This document shows positions 47,574 through 57,332 of a stretch of 64,000 bases of DNA, piece by piece. Each line of letters begins with the position of its first letter. Position 1 is the first letter of the stretch. The notes beneath the pieces were generated by a model. It was not told the DNA's origin and ran no database searches. It was given only the letters and a program-made list of their open reading frames with translations. This DNA is from Campylobacter sp. RM16192 (GTDB lineage: Bacteria; Campylobacterota; Campylobacteria; Campylobacterales; Campylobacteraceae): NCBI RefSeq assembly GCF_004803855.2, contig NZ_CP012552.1:744001-808000 (forward strand), written 5' to 3'. The translations under genes were made by a program, and so were the position numbers.

Positions 47574-48692
47574 ATGAAAAAGATCACGACTTTAGCGCTA
47601 TCTTTAGCGGCTATCAGCTCATTTGGTTTTGCAAAAGAGATAACCATAGCAGCCGTTATGCCTGTAACAGGACCTGTCGCTGCGTATGGACAGACAGCTT
47701 ACGAGGGTGTAACTTTGGCAAATAAAATGCGCCCGACTCTAAAAAACGGTGATACGATCAAGGTTGTTTTGCTTGATACCAGAGGCGAAAAGGTTGAGAC
47801 TTCAAACGCCACCACAAGAGCTATCTCTCAAAATAAAGCCGTAGGTATCATCGGTGAGCTTATTACCGCAAACACCATGCAGGTAATGGCTATCGCAGAT
47901 AAAAGCAAAATTCCTGTCGTCGCACCTGCCGCTACATCAGATAAACTTCTTGATAATGTGAAATTTGGTAGCAGAGTTTGCTTTATGGATTCGTTTCAAG
48001 GCAAGGCTGCGGCCGAATTTACTGCAAAAGAGCTTGGATATAAAACTGCTGTTATCGTAGTGGATCAAGCGCAGGTTTACTCTCTTGGGCTTGCTAAGAC
48101 CTTTGAAAGTGAATTTGTAAAAAACGGCGGCAAGGTTCTATCAAAGCTTAAAATAAGCTCAGGTGACAAGGATTTCAAAGCCATAGTATCGCAGATAAAG
48201 AGCAAAAATCCAGACTTCGTATATGTGCCTACGTATCATCCTGAAGCGTCGCTTTTAGCTCGCCAAGCTAAGCAGATAAATTTAAACAAACCTATGGTCG
48301 GATCTGACGGCGTGGCAAATCCGACCTTTATCGAGCTTGGCGGAGACGCTGTAAATGGATTTATCTTTAGCGATTCATTTGACGCTTCAAACCCTCCTAC
48401 AGAGCTTTCAAAGAAATTTTTAGACGAGTATGAAAAAGATAAAGGCACAAGAGATATAGCGGGCTTTACGGCTCTTGGAGCGGACGCTTATTTTGTAATG
48501 GTTGAGGCTATGGATAAGTGTGCAGATCCAAGTGACAGCGTTTGTATAAACGATCAAATTCACCAAACTAAAGAATTTTCAGGCGTTTCGGGTGTAATTA
48601 GTATAGACTCTAAGGGAAATGCTATCCGCTCTGTCGTAATGAAAGAGATAGTTGGCGGCAAACCGACGTTTAAAGCAAACGTTAATCCTTAA
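47574..48692 (+). CDS. livJ: Branched-chain amino-acid binding protein
   Basis: Periplasmic binding protein of the LIV transporter (Leu/Ile/Val). Signal peptide MKKITTLALSLAAISSFGFA, then the type I binding fold: VMPVTGPVAAYGQTAYEGV, GIIGELITANTMQVM, VPVVAPAATSDKLL-type segment, PDFVYVPTYHPEAS. 372 residues. AAGGAG precedes the ATG. First gene of livJHMGF; only one binding-protein gene is present. Confidence 0.92.
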   Translation: MKKITTLALSLAAISSFGFAKEITIAAVMPVTGPVAAYGQTAYEGVTLANKMRPTLKNGDTIKVVLLDTRGEKVETSNATTRAISQNKAVGIIGELITANTMQVMAIADKSKIPVVAPAATSDKLLDNVKFGSRVCFMDSFQGKAAAEFTAKELGYKTAVIVVDQAQVYSLGLAKTFESEFVKNGGKVLSKLKISSGDKDFKAIVSQIKSKNPDFVYVPTYHPEASLLARQAKQINLNKPMVGSDGVANPTFIELGGDAVNGFIFSDSFDASNPPTELSKKFLDEYEKDKGTRDIAGFTALGADAYFVMVEAMDKCADPSDSVCINDQIHQTKEFSGVSGVISIDSKGNAIRSVVMKEIVGGKPTFKANVNP

Positions 48693-48721
48693 AATTTAAA
48701 TACTTTAAACTCGGAGTGATG

Positions 48722-49618
48722 ATGGAATTTTCACTATTTTTACAAAATATGGTGAACGGTTTTAGCCTTGGCAGTATGTATGCGCTTATTGCCATAGGCT
48801 ATACTATGGTTTATGGGGTTTTAAGGCTTATAAATTTCGCTCACGGCGATATCATGATGGTTGGAGCTTATGTCTGCTTTTTTGGCATGGTTTCTTTAAA
48901 TTTGCCATTTATCGCGGCGGTTGTCTTTGCTGTAACCATATGTGCAGCCCTTGGTATCATAACAGACACGATAGCTTATAAGCCGCTTCGTAAAGCGCCT
49001 AGAATTTCGCTACTGATTACCGCGATTGGCATTAGTTTTTTACTTGAAAATCTCTTTAATGTGATTTTCGGTAGCGAGCCTAAAGCCTTTATCGTGCCTG
49101 AATATCTGCAAACAGTCTTAACCTTTGGCGATGTCACGGTTGCTATAAGTGCGGTGCTAGTGCCTATCATCACTCTTATTTTACTTGCTATCACGCTTTT
49201 TATACTCTACCGAACAAAATACGGCATGGCGATAAGAGCGCTTGCCTTTGATATACATACCGTAAATTTAATGGGGATAGACGCAAATTTGATCATCGCG
49301 ATAGTATTTGCGCTTGGATCCATGCTTGCAGCTATAGGAGGCGTGTTTTGGTCGCTAAACTATCCTTCTATCGAGCCTATGATGGGAGTTTTGATAGGGC
49401 TTAAAGCCTTTGCCGCAGCCGTTCTTGGCGGTATAGGCTCTGTTGGCGGAGCTGTGCTTGGCGGGTTTATTATCGGATTTACCGAAGTTGTTGTGGTATC
49501 TTTAAGTCCTGAATTTTCAGGCTTTAAAGATGCTTTTGCCTTTATATTTTTAATTCTTATTCTTATATTTAAGCCTACCGGAATTTTAGGCTATAACTTT
49601 GAGAAAAGTAGGTTTTAG
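48722..49618 (+). CDS. livH: Branched-chain amino-acid permease LivH
   Basis: Inner-membrane permease, about eight helices. NGFSLGSMYALIAIGYTMVYGVLRLINFAHGD is shortened in description to its hallmark GYTMVYGVLRLINFAHG; EAA-like loop region GVLIGLKAFAAAVLGGIGS late. Start: GTG 48716, ATG 48719 and ATG 48722 are in a row; CGGAG at 48712-48716 best fits 48722. About 298 residues. Confidence 0.94.
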   Translation: MEFSLFLQNMVNGFSLGSMYALIAIGYTMVYGVLRLINFAHGDIMMVGAYVCFFGMVSLNLPFIAAVVFAVTICAALGIITDTIAYKPLRKAPRISLLITAIGISFLLENLFNVIFGSEPKAFIVPEYLQTVLTFGDVTVAISAVLVPIITLILLAITLFILYRTKYGMAIRALAFDIHTVNLMGIDANLIIAIVFALGSMLAAIGGVFWSLNYPSIEPMMGVLIGLKAFAAAVLGGIGSVGGAVLGGFIIGFTEVVVVSLSPEFSGFKDAFAFIFLILILIFKPTGILGYNFEKSRF

Positions 49619-50650
49619 ATGAGAGTTCCAAAGATTACGCATATCATATTTTTTGCTTTGGCTGTAGGATTTTTGGTTGCCTCTCACTACATTTTTGATG
49701 ATTATTCTTTGAGAGTTTTAAACAATATCGCCATTTTTATCATTTTGGCCGTTAGTTACAACCTTATAAATGGTGTTACAGGGCAGTTTTCGCTCGAGCC
49801 AAACGGCTTTGTCGCGGTTGGCGCTTATGTAGCGGCTCTTATCTTACTTGATGCGGACGCTAAAAACTATCAGTTTGATCTTGAGAGTCCGTCAGCCTTT
49901 ATACTCTGGCTTCACTCCTCAAATTTCTTGCTGGCACTGCTTGCCGCAGGAGTTTGTGCTACTATACTTGCTTTAGTTCTTTCCTTTCCGGTATTTCGCG
50001 TAAGGGGAGATTATCTAGCTATTGTTACGCTTGGCTTTGGTTTTATTATTAAAATTTTAGCTATCAACTATCCGTCCATCACGAACGGCTCGCTTGGACT
50101 TAGCTCTATACCTCAGCACGCTACGCTTTATTATACGGGCGGGATTGCTATTATTAGCGTTATTATGGTGCTAAATATAGTTTATTCAAAATTCGGTCGC
50201 GCGATGAAAGCCGTAAGAGATGACGAGGATGCGGCGCTTGCCATGGGTGTAAATACATTTGCCGTTAAGACTACCGCTTTTAGCACGTCGGCGTTTTTAG
50301 AAGGTGTCGGAGGAGGGCTTTGGGCGTGCTCGTTTGCCTCTATCGTGCCGAATGAATTTGATTTTTACCTCACTTTCCAGCTGCTTATTATCATCGTCCT
50401 TGGCGGGCTTGGCTCTATGACGGGAGCTATTTTAGGCACTATCTTGGTGATAGGAGGCGGAGAGTGGCTTAGATTTTTAGATGAGCCGATAAGTCTGTTT
50501 GGGCATACATTTGATGCGATGCCTGGTCTTAGAATGATTGTGTTTTCGGTCATACTTATACTTGTTATGCTGTTTGCAAGAGAGGGAATTTTTGGCAAGC
50601 GCGAACTGACCGATACTTTTAGATGGTTTGGCAAAAGGCTTAAACGATGA
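49619..50650 (+). CDS. livM: Branched-chain amino-acid permease LivM
   Basis: Second permease subunit, 343 residues with about ten hydrophobic helices. NLINGVTGQFSLEPNGFVAVGAY and GDYLAIVTLGFGFI are LivM hallmarks, as is FDFYLTFQLLIIIVLGGLGS (the loop that contacts the ATPases). ATG directly after the livH stop; ATGA overlap with livG. Confidence 0.94.
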   Translation: MRVPKITHIIFFALAVGFLVASHYIFDDYSLRVLNNIAIFIILAVSYNLINGVTGQFSLEPNGFVAVGAYVAALILLDADAKNYQFDLESPSAFILWLHSSNFLLALLAAGVCATILALVLSFPVFRVRGDYLAIVTLGFGFIIKILAINYPSITNGSLGLSSIPQHATLYYTGGIAIISVIMVLNIVYSKFGRAMKAVRDDEDAALAMGVNTFAVKTTAFSTSAFLEGVGGGLWACSFASIVPNEFDFYLTFQLLIIIVLGGLGSMTGAILGTILVIGGGEWLRFLDEPISLFGHTFDAMPGLRMIVFSVILILVMLFAREGIFGKRELTDTFRWFGKRLKR

Positions 50651-51411
50651 TTTTAGAGCTAAAAAATATCAGCAAGAAATTTGGTGGAGTAACCGCTATA
50701 AACGACACAAGCTTTCATGTAAACGAAAGTGAAATTTTTGGACTTATCGGACCAAACGGTGCCGGAAAGACGACTATCTTTAACATTATCACGGGCAACT
50801 ACGAGCCAAGCGGCGGCGAGATAAAATTTAGAGGTGTTACGCTAAACGGCAAAAAGCCAAACGTCATCGTCAAGCACGGCATCGCAAGGACATTTCAAAA
50901 CATCCGCCTTTTTAGCTCTATGAGCGTGCTTGAAAACGTTCTTATCGGACTTGACGGGCATATAAAATATGGCTTTATCGAGAGCATTTTACACATGGGA
51001 CGCTTTCATAAAGAAGAGCTTGCAGCGCGCGAAAAAGCTATGCGTATACTTGATGAGCTAAATTTAAGCCGGTATGCAAACGAGCCCGCTACCAGCCTAA
51101 GCTACGGCGTTCAAAGAAAGGTAGAGATAGCCAGAGCCATAGCTACAAATCCAAAGCTTTTGCTTCTGGATGAGCCGGCAGCCGGCATGAATCCTATAGA
51201 GACCGAGGATCTTGCCGAGCTTATCTTTATGCTTAGGGAAAAATACAAGCTTAGTATTTTGCTTATAGAGCATGATATGAAATTTGTAAACCGCCTTTGC
51301 GAGCGCGTTTTGGTGCTTGATTACGGTAAGGTAATTTTTGAGGGTGAGCCAAGCGACGCCGTGCGTAACGAAAAGGTCGTATCTGCTTATTTGGGAGATT
51401 TTATTCAATGA
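50647..51411 (+). CDS. livG: ABC transporter ATPase LivG
   Basis: One of the two ATPases of the LIV transporter. Walker A GPNGAGKTT, Q-loop FQNIRLFSSMS, signature LSYGVQRKVEIARA, Walker B LLLLDEPAAGMNP, H-loop LLIEHDM. 254 residues. Signature begins SYG rather than SGG, normal for LivG. Confidence 0.95.
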   Translation: MILELKNISKKFGGVTAINDTSFHVNESEIFGLIGPNGAGKTTIFNIITGNYEPSGGEIKFRGVTLNGKKPNVIVKHGIARTFQNIRLFSSMSVLENVLIGLDGHIKYGFIESILHMGRFHKEELAAREKAMRILDELNLSRYANEPATSLSYGVQRKVEIARAIATNPKLLLLDEPAAGMNPIETEDLAELIFMLREKYKLSILLIEHDMKFVNRLCERVLVLDYGKVIFEGEPSDAVRNEKVVSAYLGDFIQ

Positions 51412-52103
51412 TTAGCGTTAAAGATTTGCACGTTTATTACGGACTTATAGAAGCTGTTAAGGGGATAGATTTTGAGGTTAAAACAGGCGATATCGTCTCT
51501 CTTATCGGTTCAAACGGCGCGGGTAAAACCTCGACCTTAAACGCTCTTTTAAATAGTGTTAAAAAAACAGGCGAGATAAATTTCTTAGGCTATGATACCA
51601 GAAGGCACAAAACCCACACCCTCGTTAGACACGGCATATCTCTTGTGCCTGAGGGCAGAAGAGTGTTCATAAATCTAACGGTTGATGAAAATTTGCGTAT
51701 GGGAGCCTTTAATAACGACGAAAACTACGAACACCTACGCTCTCAGATGTATAGACTCTTTCCTCGTTTGGCTGATAAAAAGAGCCAGCTTGCAGGCACT
51801 TTAAGCGGTGGAGAGGCTCAGATGCTAGCCATCTCACGCGCGCTAATGAGCGAGCCAAAACTGCTGATGCTTGATGAGCCTAGCCTTGGTCTTGCACCTA
51901 AGATCGTCGGAGAGGTTTTTAATACCATAGTTAGGCTAAAAGAGGAGGGTATAACCATACTTTTAGTCGAGCAAAACGCCTTTGCGGCACTTAAGATAAG
52001 CGATTATGCCTATGTTTTAGAAAACGGAAAGATCGCTATGCAAGGCGTTGCAAAAGATATGATAGGCAACGACGAGATCAGGCGAAAGTATCTTGGCGCT
52101 TAA
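51408..52103 (+). CDS. livF: ABC transporter ATPase LivF
   Basis: Second ATPase. Walker A GSNGAGKTS, signature LSGGEAQMLAISRAL, Walker B LLMLDEPSLGLAP, H-loop LVEQNAF (Gln-Asn in place of His, as usual in LivF). 231 residues. ATGA overlap with livG; last gene of the operon. Confidence 0.95.
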   Translation: MISVKDLHVYYGLIEAVKGIDFEVKTGDIVSLIGSNGAGKTSTLNALLNSVKKTGEINFLGYDTRRHKTHTLVRHGISLVPEGRRVFINLTVDENLRMGAFNNDENYEHLRSQMYRLFPRLADKKSQLAGTLSGGEAQMLAISRALMSEPKLLMLDEPSLGLAPKIVGEVFNTIVRLKEEGITILLVEQNAFAALKISDYAYVLENGKIAMQGVAKDMIGNDEIRRKYLGA

Positions 52104-52130
52104 AAACATCTGTAAATTTAAAGAAATTTC

Positions 52131-52571
52131 TTGCAAATAGACCTTGATTTAGCGGTTATCTCGCTGCTTGTTTTGGTGCTGATAGCTCTTTTGATAAAGC
52201 TTTCAAAGAAAACCAAGATCAAGCAAACTCGCTATAAAAGCGATAGTGGCGACATGGTAAAGAGTAGGGCGGAGCTTATAATAGCAAATTGGCTCTTTTA
52301 TCGCGGATTTGAGTTTGTCTATGAGAAAAAGGTAAATGCCATCCAGAGAGTGATCAGCGACTTTTATCTGGTTAAATATGATGTCTATATCGAATTTTGG
52401 GGACTTGAAACGCCCGCTTATCTTAAGCGTAAGAAAAAGAAGATTAAAATTTATAAGAAAAATCGCCTTAAGCTAATCGAGATGAATGATGATAGCTTAA
52501 GGGATTTAAATAAATTTTTTCAAAAAGAATTTGCAAAATTGAACATTAAGTATATAAATTTGGCAAAGTAA
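52131..52571 (+). CDS. Membrane-anchored PD-(D/E)XK nuclease-like protein
   Basis: 146 residues. One N-terminal membrane helix (about 5-23) then a small domain with VKSRAELIIANWLFYRGFEF, ISDFYLVKYDVYIEFWG and a run of lysines ending KNRLKLIEMND. The order Glu (helix 1), Asp (SDFYL), Glu (YIEFWG) and Lys fits the restriction-endonuclease fold seen in UvrD-linked and Vsr-like nucleases. Activity is inference. TTG start with a weak ribosome site, 27 bases after livF. Confidence 0.6.
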   Translation: MQIDLDLAVISLLVLVLIALLIKLSKKTKIKQTRYKSDSGDMVKSRAELIIANWLFYRGFEFVYEKKVNAIQRVISDFYLVKYDVYIEFWGLETPAYLKRKKKKIKIYKKNRLKLIEMNDDSLRDLNKFFQKEFAKLNIKYINLAK

Positions 52572-52579
52572 AATAGTGT

Positions 52580-53257
52580 CTAAGAAAAATTAGACTCATC
52601 TTTAATGTCTTTCCATAGACTATGTCTATGTTTGGCGTATTTCGCATCTATTTTACCGCTAAACATGCCGCTTAAAAGAGGGCGATTGGCTTTTGGAACG
52701 AAAGCCATTAGATGAGCTATTATAAATAAAATTATTAAAACCATCCCTAAATTATGAAGCAGTGCAGCCCACATATAAAGATCGTTTGAGATATCAAATC
52801 CAAGTATATTTTTATACGATTTTATCATTCCTGTAACTATCAAAAGCGCTATTATGAGCACTCCGCCAAGATAAGCTATACGCTGTTCAGGTAGATATTT
52901 ATCGCTTGCCGGCTCTTCTGAGTCTGTAATCATCGCTTTAATTAAAAGAAAGCTGTTTTTGACATCTCCTTTTCTTGGAAATATATCAAATTCGCGCTTC
53001 ATGGTATGGTATACAACGTGATAGAAAGCAAAAAATATAAGCGCCACGGAGAATACATAGTGCAGGCTTAGCGTGAAATAATACTCTCCGCTCCACTCAA
53101 AAATTTTAGTTATATTGTATCTCTTTGCTACCGGCATTTGTAAAATACCAGTCGCTATCAGTCCAAATATACTTATAGCTATACCCCAATGTATAACGCG
53201 GTTTTGCAGGCTCTGTCTTTTTATTTTTTGTTTTGTTTCATTAGTATTTGATATCAT
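52580..53257 (-). CDS. Membrane cytochrome b (formate dehydrogenase/hydrogenase gamma type)
   Basis: 225 residues, four transmembrane helices carrying the likely heme-b histidines: VIHWG (His23), SLHYVF, FYHVVYH, LLHNLG and IAHLMAF. This is the gamma-subunit family that passes electrons between a periplasmic Fe-S protein and menaquinone. ATG overlaps the end of the Fe-S gene by four bases. No catalytic subunit lies nearby. Confidence 0.82.
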   Translation of the reverse strand: MISNTNETKQKIKRQSLQNRVIHWGIAISIFGLIATGILQMPVAKRYNITKIFEWSGEYYFTLSLHYVFSVALIFFAFYHVVYHTMKREFDIFPRKGDVKNSFLLIKAMITDSEEPASDKYLPEQRIAYLGGVLIIALLIVTGMIKSYKNILGFDISNDLYMWAALLHNLGMVLIILFIIAHLMAFVPKANRPLLSGMFSGKIDAKYAKHRHSLWKDIKDESNFS

Positions 53258-54195
53258 TTTTTATCCTTTATACTCTTAATAACGGCTATACTTGCAGCAC
53301 CTATCGCGGCGAGAGGAGTTACTAGAGTCGCAGTAGCTAAAAATTCGGATTTTTCCATAGGATTTGGATGATTTTTCATATCCATTATTCCCATTTTTGG
53401 CTTGTTCTCATATTTTTTGGATATTGCACTATCAATTTTATTAAAATCAATAGAGCTTACATAGATGGTTGATGTGCCACCATTTTCGTCCATGCCGTAT
53501 ATAAAGCGAGTTTTCTTCATCTCATTTGCAATAGCGAAAATTTCATCTCGCTTTCCAAATTTTATAGCGTTTTTAGGACAGGCGACCTCGCATGCCGGTT
53601 TTTTGTTCTGCTCTAGCAGATCCTTACACATATCGCATTTAAACATCACACCTCCACCTGCAAGTTTTGGCATCACCTTTAGATATATTCCTACTCCCGC
53701 TTGCCTTTGAGGTACTCCCCACGGACAAGCATCTCTACATTTCGCGCCGCCCACGCAAAAATCTTTATTTATATCTACTGCACCTTCTTCACTCTTGCTT
53801 ATAACGCCAAAAGGGCATATTTTTTGACAGGGAGGATGATCGCAGTGCATACAGCGTCTAGGAATATGAAGCATTTTGCCGTCTACTTCAAGCTTTTCTA
53901 TATATGTGAAGTTATATGGAGTAAGTCTTGAGATATTATTCTTTTGTTTTGAGTAGTCCTCATGCTTAGTTTGAGGCCAATAGTTCATGATTGGATCTTT
54001 TGGAACCGGAAATATAGGCTCATTTTTGATTTTACAGGCTTTTACGCATAGAGGCATGGTCTCGTTTACACAACCGTCGCAAAGATCTACGTCTATTATG
54101 CTGGCTATTTGTTTATCGGGTAAGGCTTTAGCCTCTATAGCAGTTGCTCCAAGCGCAGAAACAGCGCTAAATTTAAAGAAATTTCGTCTATCCAT
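53254..54195 (-). CDS. Tat-exported four-cluster Fe-S protein (FdhB/HybA-like)
   Basis: 313 residues. The N terminus MDRRNFFKFSAVSALGA has a twin-arginine motif (RRNFFK). Four cysteine groups follow: CDGCVNETMPLC, CMHCDHPPCQKICPFG, CVGGAKCRDACPWG and CDMCKDLLEQNKKPACEVACP (longer group, about 185-205). C-terminal helix (about 285-305) may anchor it in the membrane, as in HybA and FdnH. It would carry electrons from a periplasmic enzyme to the cytochrome b encoded next. The partner enzyme is not in the window. Confidence 0.85.
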   Translation of the reverse strand: MDRRNFFKFSAVSALGATAIEAKALPDKQIASIIDVDLCDGCVNETMPLCVKACKIKNEPIFPVPKDPIMNYWPQTKHEDYSKQKNNISRLTPYNFTYIEKLEVDGKMLHIPRRCMHCDHPPCQKICPFGVISKSEEGAVDINKDFCVGGAKCRDACPWGVPQRQAGVGIYLKVMPKLAGGGVMFKCDMCKDLLEQNKKPACEVACPKNAIKFGKRDEIFAIANEMKKTRFIYGMDENGGTSTIYVSSIDFNKIDSAISKKYENKPKMGIMDMKNHPNPMEKSEFLATATLVTPLAAIGAASIAVIKSIKDKK

Positions 54196-54266
54196 CGCTT
54201 ATCCTTTTTTCTGTTTATGCTACTATCATCGCTACGATTTTTCAGTAACAATATTACAAACAAAGG

Positions 54267-55307
54267 CTAAATTAGATGAACTTTTAACCTGTGATCTTTT
54301 ATGCTATTCGTAGTCTCTTTGTTTGCAATAGCGATTAGCTCGCTCTCTCTTAATATATAAAAATTATTTAATTTTCTACCTTTAAACTTTTCAATTTCTT
54401 TTGATAATGTATCAAACATATAAAACGCTTTTTCGTGACTAACCAGTAAAAAATCAGCTCCGCTATCAAAGGATTCAAATAAAATTTCGCTAGCAAGCTT
54501 AAAGGCAAGATCGTCATTTAATCCAAGCAGATCAAACCCGCAAGGTAAATTTGCGCTTTCAAGCGTGATAAATTTCGCTTTTAAGGTTTTGATTTCAGGC
54601 AAAATTTCTCCGTAAGTGGCGATAGTAAACTCTTTAAAATCATGTTTGGCGTTTAGTTTAGTTAGTGCATTTTCGTCTTTTATCTTTGGCAGTTTTCGTA
54701 ATAGCCCTTTTAAATTTGATTTTACGTAGCTAATGGCATTTGCAAGCTCAGTAGCTCCTTCAAAGATAAAATTTTCTAAGCCGCAAGCGATCCAAACTCC
54801 AAATTTCGAGTTATCTACAAGGGCTAAAATTTGATTTTTTTTATCTGGATACTTTTCGCATAAAAATTTAGCAAAGATAATGGCACTTGAACCTATGAAA
54901 TTTGGCTCAAATTCACTCATAAATCCCGCATAAAAATATGGCTTTAAACTCGCGTAGTAAGCTTTATCATCCTTTGAGGCAAATTTGCTAAACGGCTCAA
55001 ATTTCGCCCAAAAATTACTATCATCTATAAGCAGATCTTTGGTCGCTCTTTTCGTGCTAAGCGGCTCTATAGTCAAATTTGCTCCAAAGCGAGCCAAAAC
55101 CCTATCCATCCTTGCAGCAAGTGCCGTGACTACGCCGTTTATCTTTACAAATTCACATCCATCGTAGTCAAAATAAGGATCGTTTTTTTTGATCTCGCAA
55201 AGTAGCTCGGCGACACCCATAAAGTGGCAGCTATCAAAAAAATATGGCTTATAATATCTTAAAACATCGTTTTTGGCGTTAAATCTAAAAATTTTTACCT
55301 CAAGCAT
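54267..55307 (-). CDS. DUF5644-like protein with degenerate HdrB-type C terminus
   Basis: 346 residues, no signal peptide. The N-terminal 90 residues (VKIFRFNAKNDVLRYYKPYFFD, later YDGCEFVKINGV) look like the ferredoxin-like start of SdhB/FrdB without its cysteine ligands. The last 120 residues match an HdrB CCG domain in pattern (LPCGFDLLGL, SGADFLLVSHEKA, FYILRESELIAIA), but only one of its cysteines remains. This fits the DUF5644 family of Epsilonproteobacteria, as I recall it. It precedes the Fe-S protein and cytochrome b genes on the same strand, 71 bases upstream. Confidence 0.6.
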   Translation of the reverse strand: MLEVKIFRFNAKNDVLRYYKPYFFDSCHFMGVAELLCEIKKNDPYFDYDGCEFVKINGVVTALAARMDRVLARFGANLTIEPLSTKRATKDLLIDDSNFWAKFEPFSKFASKDDKAYYASLKPYFYAGFMSEFEPNFIGSSAIIFAKFLCEKYPDKKNQILALVDNSKFGVWIACGLENFIFEGATELANAISYVKSNLKGLLRKLPKIKDENALTKLNAKHDFKEFTIATYGEILPEIKTLKAKFITLESANLPCGFDLLGLNDDLAFKLASEILFESFDSGADFLLVSHEKAFYMFDTLSKEIEKFKGRKLNNFYILRESELIAIANKETTNSIKDHRLKVHLI

Positions 55308-55399
55308 GCTAGTCCTTAAATGCTTTTTCGTAGTTTATAAAATTCTAGCTTAACTAACGTTTGAAGTAGATTTTAACGTCAAATTTTATAAAATGTGGC

Positions 55400-56221
55400 A
55401 TGGATAAAGAGCAGCGAATAATCGATAAATTTAGCAATTCTTTTATAGGAGATGACGGCGCGGTTGTGGGCAAATGGGTCTATAGCAAGGATCTATTTGC
55501 ACAGGACAGCCACTTCGGGCTTGGTTGGCTTAAGCTTGATGAGATCGCTTATAAGGCGATGATCGTAAATATCTCCGATGCTATCGCTATGAATGCCGTG
55601 CCTAAATACGCTCTTTTAGGGCTTGGCTTGCCAAAAAAGATGAGTGAAGCTGAAATTTCGCTTTTGCACGAAGGATTTAAGCGAGCCTGCGATGAGTTTG
55701 GCATAACGATAATAGGCGGCGATACGATAAGCTCGGATAAAATTTTTATAAGCGTTACGATTATCTCGCATTTATCAGGCAAGGCGGTTTATCGAAACAG
55801 CGCAAAAGCAGGCGATCTTATAGCTTATACAGGTAAGCTTGGAGAGAGTTTAAAGGGGCTAAAAAGCTTGATGAGAGGCGCTAAGACAGGAAAAAATTCG
55901 CGCTTTAAAAAGCCTAAGTTAAGGGCTAAATTCTTCTATTCGGCGGCTAAATTTATAAACTCAGCCATGGATATCTCTGATGGACTTGAAACCGATCTTG
56001 CCAGACTTGCAAAAGCCAGCAAAAAAGGGGTAAAATTTAGCAAAAAGCCCAATAAAAACGAGCTAAAAAGCGGGGAAGAGTATGAAATGCTATTTACTTT
56101 TAGCGCAAAAAACCTACGTAGGATAGAAAATGAAGCCAAAAAAGCCCGCGTCAAAATAAATATAATCGGAAAAATCACAAAAGGAAGATACAAAACTCAT
56201 GCAAAACACCACCACTTTTAA
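55400..56221 (+). CDS. thiL: Thiamine-monophosphate kinase
   Basis: Phosphorylates thiamine monophosphate to the active diphosphate. IGDDGAVV near the start, [14 protein letters not shown] in place of the usual D..VEG.HF segment, IGGDTISSD, and [14 protein letters not shown] near the C terminus are ThiL/PurM-fold landmarks. 273 residues, shorter than E. coli ThiL (325). Overlaps truD by 23 bases. Confidence 0.9.
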   Translation: MDKEQRIIDKFSNSFIGDDGAVVGKWVYSKDLFAQDSHFGLGWLKLDEIAYKAMIVNISDAIAMNAVPKYALLGLGLPKKMSEAEISLLHEGFKRACDEFGITIIGGDTISSDKIFISVTIISHLSGKAVYRNSAKAGDLIAYTGKLGESLKGLKSLMRGAKTGKNSRFKKPKLRAKFFYSAAKFINSAMDISDGLETDLARLAKASKKGVKFSKKPNKNELKSGEEYEMLFTFSAKNLRRIENEAKKARVKINIIGKITKGRYKTHAKHHHF

Positions 56222-57323
56222 GCCGCTTTACGCACTTACACACACGCCTATAAACGCTTATTTCAGTAAGAATTCGGATGATTTTGTCGTGCGCGAGGTG
56301 CCGCTTTATGAATTTAGCGGCGATGGCGAACATTTGATAATCCAAATTCAAAAAAAGGATATGACGACGCAAGAAGCTTTAAAGGCGTTAAGCGACTTTA
56401 GTGGAGTTAAAATCAAAGAATTTGGATATGCGGGGCTAAAAGATAAGCAAGGAATGACAACTCAGTTTATCTCTATGCCGCGTAAATTTGAGCAAAATTT
56501 AGCAAATTTTAGCCACGAGAAGATGAAAATTTTAAGCACTGCAGCTCACAACAATAAGCTAAGAATAGGGCACTTAAAGGGCAACAGCTTTTTTATCCGT
56601 CTTAAAAAAGTGCTTCCTAGCGAAGCTACAAAGCTTGAGCAGGCTATAAGCAGTATTGATAAAATTGGGTATGCCAACTACTTTGGCTACCAAAGGTTTG
56701 GTAAATTTGGCGATAATGCGGCAAGTGGTCTTGAACTGCTAAAAGAGGGCACGGTAAACGGTAAGAAGCTTAAAAATCCAAAAATGAGTGAGTTTTTGAT
56801 CTCGGCTTATCAGAGTGATCTTTTTAACCGCTGGCTTAGCAAGCGCGTTGAAATTTCACGCTTTGCAAGTGAGTTTAGCCTAAAGGAGCTGGCTGAAATT
56901 TATAAATTCGCAAACGAGAAAGAGCTAAAAGAGCTTAAAAACCAAAAGCAGTTTTTTAAGCTGATCCGCGGCGAGGTGCTTGGGCACTATCCTTTTGGTA
57001 AGTGCTTTAACTGCGAGGATTTGGATGCTGAGGTTGCGCGCTTTAACGCTAGAGATATCACAAGTTGCGGGCTTATCGCGGGAAGTAGGGCGTATAAGAG
57101 CGAGGGCTTAGCAAAGGTGATAGAAGATGAGATCCTTGGCGAGGCAAGTAAATTTGAAGCCAAGATGAGCGGAAGTAGGCGATTTGCATGGAGTTATCTT
57201 GAAGATGTTAGCTTTAGCTATAACGCTGAAAAAGCGCATTTTGGCATAAATTTTACTTTGCAAAAGGGCTCGTATGCGACTGTGGTTTTGGAAGAAATTT
57301 TGCATAAGGATATTTTCGAATAA
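56199..57323 (+). CDS. truD: tRNA pseudouridine(13) synthase TruD
   Basis: Makes pseudouridine 13 in tRNA-Glu. Catalytic Asp82 in [14 protein letters not shown], then [11 protein letters not shown] and YFGYQRFG with the conserved aromatic triad. 374 residues. Starts within thiL. Confidence 0.93.
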   Translation: MQNTTTFKPLYALTHTPINAYFSKNSDDFVVREVPLYEFSGDGEHLIIQIQKKDMTTQEALKALSDFSGVKIKEFGYAGLKDKQGMTTQFISMPRKFEQNLANFSHEKMKILSTAAHNNKLRIGHLKGNSFFIRLKKVLPSEATKLEQAISSIDKIGYANYFGYQRFGKFGDNAASGLELLKEGTVNGKKLKNPKMSEFLISAYQSDLFNRWLSKRVEISRFASEFSLKELAEIYKFANEKELKELKNQKQFFKLIRGEVLGHYPFGKCFNCEDLDAEVARFNARDITSCGLIAGSRAYKSEGLAKVIEDEILGEASKFEAKMSGSRRFAWSYLEDVSFSYNAEKAHFGINFTLQKGSYATVVLEEILHKDIFE

Positions 57324-57332
57324 GGAGAGAAT

